From the NCBI GenBank assembly GCA_004154925.1, contig QJNS01000402.1:1-43835 (forward strand): 43,835 nt of DNA, written 5' to 3'. The stretch is from Monosporascus cannonballus. Its lineage: Eukaryota > Ascomycota > Sordariomycetes > Xylariales. The notes beneath the pieces were generated by a model that had not been told where the DNA came from, did no database searches, and was given only the letters and a program-made list of their open reading frames with translations. Both the position numbers and the translations under genes were made by a program. Within the stretch, counting starts at the first letter, position 1. Each line of letters starts with the position of its first letter. Of this stretch, positions 1 through 11,300 are shown piece by piece.

Positions 1-203
1 TACTATTACCACTTCTCCTACCACTACTACCACTTCAGAAACTACTACTACCACTTCGCCCACCACTACTACCACTTCAGAAATTACTACTACCACTTCG
101 CCCACCACTACTACCACTTCGAAAACTACTACTACCACTTCGGAAACTACTACCACTTTACCTACCACTACTGAAACTACCACTTCGCCTACTACTCCCA
201 CCA
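1..203 (+). repeat. Degenerate Thr-codon minisatellite
   Basis: Near-tandem ACT/ACC triplets interrupted at regular spacing by TCGCCC or TCAGAA encode a Thr tract with Ser-Pro or Ser-Glu spacers. The repeat continues off the left edge, so the full copy number is unknown. It is the stalk-coding part of the partial gene. Confidence 0.85.
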
Positions 204-539
204 GTATGAAACCCCACTTCTTTAACCCCTATGGCCATTGCTAACATTTCTGCAGCTACGACCACCGCCACAGTTACCGCTAAGAAGGGCGACAAAGGAG
301 GCAAGGGCGGCTATGGCTGGGGCAATGGCGACAAAGGCGGCAAGGACGGCTATGGTGGCGGCAATCCCAACAAAGGAGGTCAGGATGGCTATGGTGGCGG
401 CAACCACAACAAAGGAGGTAAGGGCGGCTATGGTGGCAGCAACCGCAGCAAAGGAGGTCAGGGTCACCGGGGCGGTTATGGGGGCAAAGGCGGCGGCAAG
501 GGCGGCAAAGGTGGCAACGACGAGAACCTCGCAGTCTAA
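1..539 (+). CDS. Partial Thr/Ser-rich to Gly-rich (KGGYGGGN repeat) protein, 3' end, one intron
   Basis: The N-terminus lies outside the window. From base 2 an open frame encodes a mucin-like Thr/Ser/Pro tract (TTTTTSP / TTTTTSE units). It would stop at 242-244 if unspliced. I infer an intron at 204-255: donor GTATGA, branch GCTAAC at 240-245, acceptor CTGCAG. Splicing adds the second exon (256-539) exactly in frame, so Thr codons continue across the junction (..PTT then TTATVT). The second exon encodes five 13-residue units of the type [DN]KGG[KQ][GD]GYGGGN and ends at TAA 537-539. Basic KGG, Gly and Tyr dominate. Such Thr-rich stalks are usually O-mannosylated, so an extracellular or wall-linked protein is plausible, possibly with an upstream catalytic domain that is not visible. 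No transmembrane or GPI signal is seen at the C-terminus. Function not assignable. Confidence 0.7.
291..485 (+). repeat. Five 39-bp tandem coding repeats
   Basis: Units begin at 291, 330, 369, 408 and 447. Each encodes 13 residues starting DKGG, NKGG or SKGG and centred on GYG. The last unit has diverged (SKGGQGHRGGYGG). In-frame 39-bp units allow copy-number change without a frameshift, as in variable fungal surface proteins. Confidence 0.85.
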
Positions 540-938
540 GCGTCTTTGGCCCAGTTCCTAGCACCGCCTGGAGCTTTGCCGTCGCCACGGGCTCAACTAG
601 TCCGAATTGATTATAATTCGGCAACACGAGGTACAGAAAAACGCCGGGAGCACTGCATCAGCCACCTTCATAGCTCCCTGTTCGACTTCGGTTTGGGTGT
701 TGGCGGCCTGGAGGTTTGCATTTGCGAGTGTAGGCGTAAGGTACAAAGTCATGTAGGTCCTCCGGGACACCGCCCGCCAAGGTGTCCGCAGGACCCCCGT
801 GTTGCCTACAACAGCACATAAAGTTCCCTTGGCTTATCTAGAATGTTCTTTTACCCCTTGTTGTCTTCGACTGCCGGTACGGACTACGCGTGACCCATAG
901 CCGCGGGGGTGCCTTTCAAGAGATTAGACGACCCAGAG
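540..938. other. Intergenic; no gene seen
   Basis: This is the downstream region shared by two convergent genes (stops at 539 on + and about 939 on -). The 91-codon open frame here has no recognisable motif or composition bias. I see no RNA gene or transposon end. Confidence 0.6.
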
Positions 939-1885
939 TCAACATGAGCTTCCGTCGCTTGTACCACTAGAGACGTAGACGCCTGTCATTGATCATGTCA
1001 CAGTTAAGCTGATCAGTAGATAAGGTTGCATAAGGTATGGAAAGTGCCGATCGAGACGCAGGCACAACGCAGACCCAAGCCTTAGGGCCGACTCACCAAC
1101 GGGGGCTAGACCATTATCTAGAGCCCAATCTCTCACTCCATGTCTCTCCTTTCCGGTGCCCCAGTGCTGCCTGTCTTCCGGCTTCGTCAGGTTAAGCGGC
1201 TCCGTCGTACCGTTTGCAGGCGCAAAAGCAGGAACACGTATCTGTGCTTCCCAGTTTTCGGGGGCGGGGCTGGCGGTTTCCATGGCATGATGTCCTTAAG
1301 CTCCGACGAGGTGGAGGTGGATGAGTCGCTAGCTGATAATGTAAGGCCCGTAGCGATGAAATGGCACATCTCGGCCCATTTGGGGTTATCCCGGGATGGA
1401 GCGTCGGGGTCAGTGAGTGTGATAGTGTATGTAAGATTCGCAGCAGCCGACCCCGTAGCCCCTGACGGGCGGATCACCGAGAAGGTCGGCTGATCTTGGA
1501 CCTTCTTCGGTTTCAATATATTACCCAAGGAAGCGTAGGCATCGGAGGACCATTCCACGTCCAGGACGAAGGACGGTAGGAATTCGCCGACAACTTTTAT
1601 GAAATTAATGTCTTAACTAGAAGCGGCTTCGCTACATCCCTCAGGAGGCGGTCAAACCCACCCGTGGGAATAATCTCGGCTTTTACTAACCTGAACTCAG
1701 TTAGTGAGATCAAGAAGCGAAACGAGCACAACGGATAAAATATACTCATGCTTCACTTTCTGCAAGTCAGGATGGTGAGGATTCGACTCTCCAAGAGTCA
1801 AGACCTTCTGGTCAGTCGATGCTGCAAGGGTTGTCAATGGCATAACAGCCCAAGCGCAGAAGTAAGCCAACCACACGCGGGCCAT
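939..1885 (-). CDS. Secreted PEBP-family (TFS1/phosphatidylethanolamine-binding-like) protein, with a frameshift
   Basis: Proposed exons on the minus strand are 1885-1746, 1690-1662, 1593-1097 and 982-939. Introns: 1745-1691 (GTATAT donor, CTAAC branch, TTCAG); 1661-1594 (GTGGGT donor, weaker AAAAG acceptor); 1096-983 (GTGAGT donor, GACAG acceptor; this last one is tentative, and without it the frame ends at 993). The N-terminus MARVWLAYFCAWAVMPLTTL looks like a signal peptide. PEBP marks follow in order: AEIIPTVVGEFLPSF, the ligand-pocket motif DPDAPSR, MCHF in place of the usual CHW, and PPPKTGKHRYVFLL, then NLTKPEDRQHWG and VRDWALDNGLAPV. The family binds phospholipids or inhibits carboxypeptidase Y or kinases; fungal secreted members are mostly uncharacterised. 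Between YVFLL and APANGTTE the frame slips: the A-run 1224-1227 is one base short. Restoring one base makes the exon total divisible by three (about 236 aa). Either a young pseudogene or a sequence error. Confidence 0.85.
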
Positions 1886-3770
1886 TATTGTTCAAGATTC
1901 TTAACTAGTATTACAAATTTAGTTGAAATCCGGGGCATCTGCGATTTTTCAATAAATCCACAGAGAAGCTGGCACTCCTGTCGCGTGGGTGGATGCTTTA
2001 TGGAAGCTCCTCTATCTCCACCATGGCGGGTCATGATGTCATCACACCTGTCGGTGGGTTGGCGGCCCGTTAGGGGCTTAGGCTTGGCGCTAGTAACCCC
2101 CTTTTCCGGCCCCAGCAATAGGCGGGCCGCTCCCGGGCTTATCCGCTATTTGCTAGGCTATGCGCCGGCAAACGGCTATCTTTTTTTGCCGAAGCTGAAA
2201 CCGCTCATCGTAATGCTCAGACCCTTCTAGACTATCGTCGGTTACACCTGAGGAAGGCGAGCTCTTCTTCCACGGCATCCTGAACATCTGATAGTTCCGA
2301 CTAACGTGGAGCAGTGCTTAGGTAGCCACTGATTCGAAAAGTGTAATCGCTAAGGAGATCGTACTTAGGCCTTGAAATGTAGTAGACATACTCAATTTCA
2401 CAACATCAACGAAAAGGAGTCGCTATGAGCGAAACGTCAAGGATGTTGTGATCTGCTATTCAAATAGGGGAGCGTACACAGGTAATAATTCCAGCATTTC
2501 AGTCAAGAGCATAAGCGAGCTCCAGATGTGGCTTCGCAACAATATTGAAGTGCACTCGGTAGTATTCCTGATGGACGAACTACATAAGCAACGCCCAGGA
2601 CCTTTCTCATAACCACTCCCATCATCTCCTTTGTGTCAGCTGGATCAGATGCCGGGGTCTTTGGCCTGTCTACTCCTACATCATAGGCCATTTCCTTCGG
2701 CTTGCGGTGAGTAGAGATAAGTGAGGTGACTAAATGAAAGCCGGTAAGGAATAAACGACCGGCTTCGAAATAAACTATCTCGAGTGTTTTGCTTTCCAAG
2801 CTTGCTAGGAACTTTCACCTGTCATGTGTTCATATTTTCTGTTGCCCTGTAGCGTTCAGAGACGGCGATGTGGAAGTTGTGAAACACCGTTTCTCGATGC
2901 AACATGGGCTGCACTCATCGATTGTCTGTGTGCTTCCGGAAGCTATGACTTGTGACGAATGCCGAGTACGATGCTAAGTCAACGAGTAGGGTCGCGCTGG
3001 TTCTGCGTAAGGGTGAGCGTAGAGGCCATGGCCTTGCCGTATGACCGGTTCGTCTGTGCCCCAAGATACACAGGATAGGGGAAGGCTGCGGCTGGAGAGG
3101 CATTGTCCGTGATGCACAATCATGGACTATCATGGGAAGCTGAAGGGAGTATATCTCATGCAGGTTTATGAGAGAACAGAAGAGGCACACATGGTGACTT
3201 AAGTGAAGAAGAACATGACTGAACACCAATCCGCCATGGTAATATATTTTGATAAAGAGTCGCGCACATGGTCCAAATTAGTGGAGAAGATGCATTACAA
3301 CGACGATATTGGAATGGTACATTGAAAGCCTAGGATGCTTCCTCAGCCTTTCGTGGGCTTGCTCAGTGCTATGAGTATCTTCAATAGGGTGTCATGCAGA
3401 AAACCACCGAAGTCATCTCAGGGGTCATAAGGAAAACCGCTCTGGGAAATCGTCTAAAAGCATATACTATCGATTTTGAATGCTTTGCCAGAGCCTTCCT
3501 CTGCCTGTTATACCCAGGAGCTTTGGGACCTATTCTGAACGTACCAGAGGTAGAGGCCCATCGGTTGATCCAAACACGAAGACAATGGCGAGCTTGAGAC
3601 ATCAGAAAATCGGCTCGGTAGGTTGAGAGGGGGGGAAGGAATCCACTCCGATGCTACCCAACGTAGCACAACACTCAGAACTTTTCTCAGCCTGTGATTC
3701 AACCCTGGCCGTATACTGACAAAATTGGTCCTTCATTCGTACTGCGTCTGTATGCTCTAGAGCCAGAACA
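1886..3770. other. Long intergenic stretch; no supported gene
   Basis: Several 60-105 codon open frames occur on both strands (for example 2503-2799 and 2915-3229 on the minus strand). None shows a known motif, a start context or splice sites that link it into a longer product. It holds the upstream region of the PEBP gene and the downstream region of the GH114 gene. I saw no tRNA-like or rRNA-like sequence and no RIP signature. A small multi-exon or lineage-specific gene cannot be excluded. Confidence 0.5.
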
Positions 3771-4991
3771 TTAAAAGCGGAAGAACTTCAGTGAAGTATT
3801 TTCACACTCCTCCCTATCCTCACAGCACCGGTTTCTGCAGTATGTCGGATCCGGAGGGTTCGTACTGCACTGGCTAAACTGGTGTTCACAAGAATCTACG
3901 CCGGGCTCAGCCGTCTTCGCTGGGGAGATCAAGACCAGACTATCACAGTACTGAGTGCAGTTATTCAGGCCATAGTCGTCAAAGTCGAGCTTCAGAACCT
4001 CGCTGAAGCCAGCCGGCACCCCGTTGGCTTGGTTATTGCAGAAACGGCCTCGGTCGGCTGTGTCAATGCCAGATAGGTGACATCCCCATGGCGAGGTAGG
4101 GGACTCTAAGGAGACCGGATATTCGATGTCAACTACTGGCTTTGGCGGGTTCGAGTTAACGTAGGGGCTGAATTCCGAGCAGAAATCCTCCCTGATACAA
4201 TTTTCCAGGACAGCAAAGTCAAGTGCCCCAACTAGGTCGGGCACCATATCCTGTGCGTTCTTTTGGCCGAATAGCATCTGCCTGCTAACTTCAGAACTCT
4301 TCGCGTAAGCCGCCATGTCTCTGATGACTTGAGCATTCAGCTCCTGGCTGATTCGGTCATCGACGGTCTGTCAGTTTAACAACCACGTTAGCAATGACCT
4401 TGAGTCCTGGAGCTGAGACACGTACGTAGACATCAATGTTGTCCGGGTCGACGCCATCACAACCGGCATCTGCAGCAGACCTAAGACGGCCCCTGAGCAG
4501 CTCAAGGACCCTGGGATCTCGCAGGTCTACGTATCTCTCGCAGTAAGGGTCATTGCCTTCCACGTCGCCATACCACGTCCCGTTCCACAGGCCTTGGCTA
4601 AGCCACTGGTCGAAATCGCAATCCTCGGGCTGGACAGCGCCAAAATTGAAGTAGCAGATCACCGTCTTTTGCCGATCCTGTCATATGTGTTAGCTCCTAG
4701 TGTCGATATGCGCCCAGTGAAAACGAAAACTCGAGGAATCGGTTCAGTACTCACATGCAAACGTTCAACAATTTCGGGATTCTTGAAGGCATGCCACAGG
4801 TCTATATCCCAGACCTGAGCATCTTCGGGCTCGAGGGGGTCACTGGTGTTTGCAGGGACGAGGAGCGGGTCTTGGATCTCAAATTGCCACTTGACTCCGG
4901 TTGGGATGGCCGCTGGAGCCCGAACCACTGCCGGGCTCAGTGCATAGATAAGATTTGCTTGGAATAAGGCAAAGACGGTACGTTGAATCAT
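3771..4991 (-). CDS. Secreted GH114 glycoside hydrolase (endo-alpha-1,4-galactosaminidase-like)
   Basis: Three exons on the minus strand: 4991-4755, 4677-4426 and 4367-3771, all with phase-0 junctions, giving about 361 residues. Introns: 4754-4678 (GTGAGT, branch GCTAAC, GACAG) and 4425-4368 (GTACGT, branch GCTAAC, GACAG). After a signal-like N-terminus (MIQRTVFALFQANLIYALSP) come GH114/TM1410-type landmarks: KWQFEIQDP, VWDIDLWHAF, VICYFNFGA, ERYVDLRDPRVLELL, GCDGVDPDNIDVY (about 152-163), GQKNAQDMVPDLV, DFAVLENC and VVDIEYPV (Glu near 245). In characterised GH114 enzymes such as Aspergillus fumigatus Ega3, an Asp and a Glu in these two regions are catalytic, and the substrate is galactosaminogalactan. 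Both acidic positions are present here. A Cys-rich tail follows NNCTQYCD. Likely role: remodelling of the fungus's own exopolysaccharide, or attack on a neighbour's. No other galactosaminogalactan-cluster gene is visible nearby. Confidence 0.9.
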
Positions 4992-5547
4992 TATGTAATC
5001 GAGAGTCGATCGAAAGCTCTATGATGTGTTTGTTGCGATGTCTGTGCTGAGACACGTTGATAATGGGAGATCTTCTGATCTTATAGTCTCTTAGTTGCCC
5101 GTAGCCCATGGACATGGTCTCTTCGGACTTCCTTTACCGACTTTGGGAATGTCGGGCTCGCGACGTAATCGCAATTACACGAAGGATGATACAAAATCCT
5201 CCGAGTAGACTCGTGGAGCCGATTGGTAAGTCAGAGGCACTCTACAGCGTCTATAAGTCATTTTTACCAGTACCAACCGGTTTCTGGATATTCTTCTGTA
5301 GGCATTCTCTTAAGTAACGTTCACCGAAAATGGCATTGTCACGCGCCGGCCCATGGTTCAAGGCGTTTTGAAAGGGTTGGTAAGCAGCCACACAACTCAA
5401 GGCTGTAATTGTCAGACCTAGTAAAGCCAGTCAGCACTAGCGGGAATTACTTCCTATACCCCTGGTACCTTTTTCTCCCAGCTCCACCTGTATTTACGTG
5501 TATAAAAGGAGGGTTCGCTACCTTCACTTTCTGGCTAGGACCTTCTA
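4992..5547. other. Upstream region of GH114 gene and left flank of transposon P; no gene seen
   Basis: No supported coding sequence. A TATA-like TATAAAAGGA lies at 5501-5510 on the plus strand, only about 36 bases before the transposon boundary at 5546/5548. The insertion may therefore have separated a promoter from its transcript, but no gene is recognised on the far side. Confidence 0.5.
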
Positions 5548-5591
5548 GTGTCCCCCACCCACTTCCTGAATTTACCCACTTCCTGAATCGG
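5548..5591 (+). repeat. Left terminal inverted repeat of P
   Basis: This is 44/44 identical to the reverse complement of 35672-35715. It holds two direct copies of ACCCACTTCCTGAAT, which may be transposase-binding sites. It carries no RIP damage. Confidence 0.95.
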
Positions 5592-5664
5592 TCCACAACA
5601 CCGAATACGAGGGTATCACCAACAACACTCTTTAATATCTCAACGAAAACGGTGTATTTTTGCT

Positions 5665-5987
5665 TTATTCTAATTGCCACTGAAATAGCATGTTTTCTAT
5701 TGGTATCCGATTAATTTCCATAGCTCCCTCCAGGAAGTCCTTTACGTGCTGTTGCTCGTACCGTTTAGCGGAAGCCTTAGCAGTTTCCCTAGCTTCTATG
5801 ATTTGTTCAATTTCGGGGAATATATTGTTAGGGTCCCTAGTTACTGTAGTACGCCCTTGAGGCTTTAGGACTTTTAGTTGCTTTTTTAAATCCTTATTAT
5901 TATGACGTAGGAAAGCGATTTTAACGGACTTAAGGTTAAGGGCTTTGGAGGTTTTCTTGAATAGGGTGCGAATATTGCGAGGGATAG
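5665..5987 (-). pseudogene. P transposase, C-terminal part separated by the retroelement nest
   Basis: Minus-strand reading gives IPRNIRTLFKKTSKALNLKS, HNNKDLKKQLKVLKPQGR, RDPNNIFPEIEQIIEAR and EQQHVKDFLEGAMEINR, ending at TAA 5667-5665. The Lys/Leu-rich helical stretch and PRNIRTLFKKTSKAL match the C-terminal tail of fungal pogo-like transposases. The frame is fully open and nearly free of RIP, unlike its other half. It joins in frame to TISSQKVA across the nested insertion once one GATAG copy is removed. Confidence 0.88.
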
Positions 5988-6404
5988 TGTTATGGCCTAA
6001 CGGTCTTGGCCCTTTACGAACGGTTGGGCTCTTAGGGAAAGCCAGCCCCGACCTACGCCAAGAGGTTACGTAACCGGCTCAATGGGTTTAAACGTTATTA
6101 TTAGCTTAAGAACGTTAAGCTAATCGAACCATAAAAGGCTTAAAAGGGCTTAAGAGAAATTAACTAACTAAATACATTTAAGTTAATCAAAAATATTTTA
6201 AGCCAGAATAAGATATATACGCTTATTATTTCCATAATTTAAATAATGCCAGCGTATAACATAATATCGTTACCTAAAGTACCTTTAATATTACAAAGCG
6301 TAATACGATTATTATATATATTATTTAGATTTTTACGATATTTTTATTAATATAAACCCATACGATTATGATTTAACAATTAATTAAACTTTTTAACTGT
6401 TATA
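5988..6404 (+). repeat. 5' LTR of A
   Basis: Begins TGTTATGGCCTAACGG and ends ..TGTTATA. It carries about 36 nt (around 6070-6110, including GGTTACGTAACCGGCTC) that the 3' LTR lacks. Confidence 0.9.
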
Positions 6405-6472
6405 CGTTATAAGTTTTTATTTAGTAATATCGTTAAATTTTGAATAATATCGATTAATATTATATTTATTAA

Positions 6473-6886
6473 TGTGACGAGCTAGGGGGTTTAACCAACT
6501 ATTAAATCTTAGTCATACGAGTTTATGTTGGTAGAAATATCGTGGAAATCTGAGCAATAGATATAGTAATCGTATTATGTCTCGTAATACCAAGAGTGTC
6601 TTAGGTAACGATATTATATTACAAGTTAAAGCTATTTAAATTATAGAAATAATAAGCGTATATATTTTGATTTTTTTTAATACTGTTTATCTTTATTTAG
6701 CAAAACCTTATTAAGCGGTTACTTAATATTTTTTAGTTATGCTTAGTTGTACTTAATCGTGCTTAGTTGTACTTAATCGTGCTTAGTTATAACCCGCTAA
6801 CTACTGATTACGTAACCTTGGATTAACGTAATTTCGTGATCTTAGCTGGACCGTTTTCGCAAGCTCAGCTGGTTTGGATCGTAATA
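6473..6886 (-). repeat. 3' LTR of C, with a short internal tandem repeat
   Basis: Aligns with 26988-27380. At about 6736-6790 a 20-bp unit (CTTAGTTGTACTTAATCGTG) is repeated 2.5 times. The 5' LTR has a shorter, diverged version at about 27246-27285. Confidence 0.87.
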
Positions 6887-8114
6887 TGATTTCCCTTTTC
6901 TCTAAATCTTGTTTTTAAGATTTTTCTTTTTTTTGGTAAGCTTTTTTTCTTAAGATGTTAACTCGTATTACTAAAAATCGTCGTCAGGTTTTTTGGTTTA
7001 CCGCGTAACGTCATAATCTGCTTTTTATTTTTAACGATTTTAGTTTTGAAGTTATGCCATATTTTTTGTGCTTTTTTAAAGGTTGGAAATGCGAAATGGT
7101 AAAGAATGTTTTTAAATACAAAGCGTGCGTTAAACGTAATTATCCTTATGATAATAATAACGTTCTCTTATCCTCCTTAAAGAATATTCATATCGAAAAT
7201 TAACGTTTAGAACGCGAAAAGATATTTACAAAAAGCATTTTTTGAAATTGTAAAAACGTTGTCAGTAAAAAATAAACGAGGCTATTACGTAATTAATTCG
7301 TTTTCGAAAATAAAAAGCGTTTTTTCGTTTAAAAGAAATTAAAATGGTACAGTAAGAACTGTAATCGCTGGAAGAGCTAAAGAAATAAAAGCGCTAGAAA
7401 CAAAAACAATTAAAGGCCGCCGTTATAGCTGCCATATTAACAAGGGCCGCGGCCGATTAGCCCGATATCCCGGTTATTAATTAGTTAACTGTGGACTGGG
7501 ATACGCTCGTCGTTATTGATAAAAGTTTTTTAATAGACGTTGGGCGCCAATAAGGTTCTTAGCGAGTTTCTAGATATTCTCGGAGTCCGTGTGCTTTTTC
7601 TATTTAATTAGGTACTAAGTAAGTCCGTTTTGTTTTCGTATGTTTAAAATTTTTTTATTTTGTATATTTATTCGTTTTTTATTTTTATATCGTTTTATAT
7701 TATATGCACTTTAATTATATTTGTTGTTAACTTAAGTAAAAAAAACGTAAAAAATTGGATGATATTTACCTTTTGGTGGAAATTTTAATTGATAATTATT
7801 TTCTGAAACTTTTTAATAATTTTATATGGACCGATATATTTGAAATCGAATTTTTTTGTTACGTCGTTTTGTTTGAATGTTTTTAATAACGAAAAAAATT
7901 GTTTCTCCTTTTTCGAAAATTAATCTTTTTAACTTTTTCTAGTTATAATACTTATTTATTTAACCACGTATGAATTTTAATTCTGGTTTTATTTTCTGGT
8001 AAAGCTATTATAATTATTTTAATATAAGCATTGTTTGATACTAATTAAACCGTTATTACGTACATTTTTGTAAATTTTTAAAATAAAAATCAAATTTATA
8101 TTTGCTGATATTAT
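6887..8114 (-). pseudogene. C pol 3' part: integrase tail, chromodomain and 3' region
   Basis: Continuation of C beyond nested element D. A chromodomain-like segment (ILNIRKQNGLT, then DSEN) is read on the minus strand at about 7660-7550. A GC-richer 3' non-coding patch at about 7405-7515 (GGCCGC-containing) matches A at about 33290-33410 in inverted orientation, which supports A and C as one family. Confidence 0.78.
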
Positions 8115-8320
8115 TGTGAGAATACAGCCCCTATAAGGATAAGGCTGATAGCCGACCAGCCACCGATCAGCCACCGACGTATTTACTAGTATAAATCCAT
8201 CATCTGGCAGCTAATAAGAAACGCCAGATGGAAATAACTTAATATACTTATTTTTTGGAATTTGCTTTACGACTGGTCGGAGATTATTTTATCCAGCTTA
8301 TAATTATCTATTATTTTATA
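8115..8320 (+). repeat. 5' LTR of D
   Basis: Begins TGTGAGAATACAGCC and ends ATTTTATA. Relatively little RIP damage in its first half. Confidence 0.9.
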
Positions 8321-11300
8321 ATGTTTTTATTTATTATGAAAAATAACGTAATAATTACCAAAAATAAAGCTTGCCGACTGTAAAACGAATCTAAGTTATT
8401 AATTAAAAAAACCGCCGATCGGAACCCAACCGACGAACGATCAATTACGATACGGAAATAGGCGAAAAAGTTTATAACGGAACCTTAACAAGTAAAGGAT
8501 TATAGTTTCCGGAATTTCGAATTACCTTATATATATAATAAGAATACGTCCCGATAACCGTAAATTAAACGGTCGGAAAATAAACGTAATATAACAAACG
8601 TATCCCGGAATTTAAAATTAAAAAAATTAAGCTTTTTAATAATAACTAGATTTTGAAAATTATTCGTTAGTAAAACGAATAATATTCGAAATTATTCCGA
8701 TAATTAGCTAAATAATAAGTAATAGTATAAATTAAAAAAGTAAAGTTTTATAAGTTAATTACGATATCGTTATAAAAGCTTAAAAATATAAACAAATACT
8801 GCATTATAATTGTTTAAAGTTTTTCAAACGCGTATCGATCAAAGAAAAAAAGATTAAATAAAAGTTATTACGAAAGCTTACGCCGAAAAGCCAAAGTAAA
8901 ATACCTTTATTTATATTTAATGGGCTATAGGCTATTTAAATATTTTTATTATATACGTTTAACGATTATACCGCGTTATGCTTAATTATTTTAATTACGA
9001 AAAAAAAATTAAAAATAAAAAATTTATAAATTTTTATTTGGAAAAGTTATATAAATTTTAATTTTTTCGATAAGGAATATAAGGAATAATTTATGAAATT
9101 ACGATAACAATCCGATTAATTATTATTGGATTTTTATATTAAATAAAAGTTTCTAATTTATAAAGTTTATAAACGTTTTTAGTTCGGAAAACGATCGAAG
9201 TAATAAATATTTTATTTTTAATTATTTTTATGAATTAATACTAAAGTTACAAAATATTTTGATACGAAAAAACGTTAAATTAAAACAAATTAATAATGTA
9301 ATAAATAAGGTAAAATATTATTAAGACGTTTAAAAAACGAAAAAAAACCGATTATTTTCCGCTAAAAGTATTAATAAAACTAAATAATTTTATTTTAACG
9401 CTTTCGAAAAAAAATTCTTAGAATAAATTAGAAGCGCCGTATAAGAATAATAGGGATTGCAGGTATTTTTATATTCGGAAAGCAGATAATCGCCGATTTA
9501 ATTCTGATTAAAATAAATCCGTACGATTTAATACCTTTAATTTTTATGAAGGCTTATTTAAGTGTTATAATTATAAGAAATTAAATTATAAAAACGTAAA
9601 TTATAAATTAAAAAAGGATACCAAAATTATATTGTTCCGGTTATATATAAATAAATTTCCGAAAACCGTATAAAATGTTATAATATATAACAATAAATTA
9701 AATTAATTCTTAATCGTAAATACAAAAAAAGCCGGAATAAATATGTATATTTAATTTATTTCGGCTAATATTTACAAATCGGTCGGAATAAAATCGCCCT
9801 TTAAAAAAGGGTATTTATTAAAAAAATATAAAGAATATGGCGGTACAAATAAATATAAATATCGGAATATAAATAAATATTATAAGCAAAAAATTAACGA
9901 AAAAACTTAACTTTTAATTAATTTCCGTAAATATTCCGGACTTTATCGGCGTTAACAGCGCGTATATGAAGTATTATAGGATTAACGAAATTTTTATTAA
10001 CATAATAAATAATAACGAAAACGAACAAAAATTTAAACAAATTTATTTTGTAATATACTGTAATCGAAAAACGCCCGATTTCTTATTATTTAAACCCGGA
10101 ATAAGTAAATTAAAAATCTTATTAAATATAATTATATATTAATAATTATACGAATTATTATAAAAGATCGATAAATAAGAAATCGTAAATATAATGTTTT
10201 TCGATAAGTAAATTTATACCGTTAATTTAATAAGTTTAACCGAAAAATTAAATATCCCGAAATTTGGGAAATAATAAAAGTAAGGGTTAATTAATTTTCT
10301 TATATACTTAAAGAATTTCCGGCAAATATATTCCTAAAAAAAACGAAAAAATATTTCAATTATTAAGGGCAAAATATATAATAAATTTGATCCTAGAAAA
10401 AACGCCTTTATTCGGCCTAATTTACCTTATTTCGGAAGCTTAAAAAAGATATTCGAAAAATACATCCGAAAAAACCTAGAGGTAGGCCGGATACGTTATT
10501 CGAAAACGGACGTAAAGGTACTAATATTATTTGTACTTAAGAAAAACGGCAGTTTTTAATTATACGTTAATTATCAAGAGCTAAATCGGGTAACGATAAA
10601 AAACCGATATTTTTTTATTTTTAATCTTAGAAATAATAAATCGTTTAAAATTAATTAAGGTATTTTCGAAAATTAATTTTAAAAATATTTATTATTATAT
10701 TAAAATCAAAAAAAGCGATTAATAAAAAGTTGCTTTCCGAACGTAATATATGTAATTTGAATATACGGTTATATTATTTGGCCTTATTAACGCGTTAATT
10801 ACGTTTTAAATTTATATATATAAAATATTAATTGAATTAATTAATTATATATATATAATATATTTAAATAATATAATTACTTTTTCGAATAACGAAAAAA
10901 AGGATACAAAATATTTTTAATTAATTTACGAACGGCTGTTATAATATTAATTATTTATTAAAACGTCTAAATGCGAATTTCTTTTTAAAAAAATAAAGTT
11001 TTTAAGATTTATAATTATTACTAACGATTTAGAGATAAACCGCTAACGGGTTAATATTATCGAAATATAGTTAAAATGAAAATTAATTTATAATATTTAA
11101 ATATTTTTAAGATTTACGAATTTTTATGAGATTTTTATTATTTATTATTTGCGTATTACCGAATTTATTATTAAGTTTTTAAAAAGGGCGTAAAATAAAA
11201 AAATAACAGAATTTTCATAACTCGAAAAAATTAAAAAAATGTTCCGAAACTTAAAAAATATTTTTCAGTCGGTAATTATTTTCCGATATTAAAATAATGC

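Noticed and set aside
5409..5714. 101-codon plus-strand frame across the left end of P
   Set aside because: It crosses the TA boundary and the inverted repeat, and overlaps the transposase C-terminus on the other strand.
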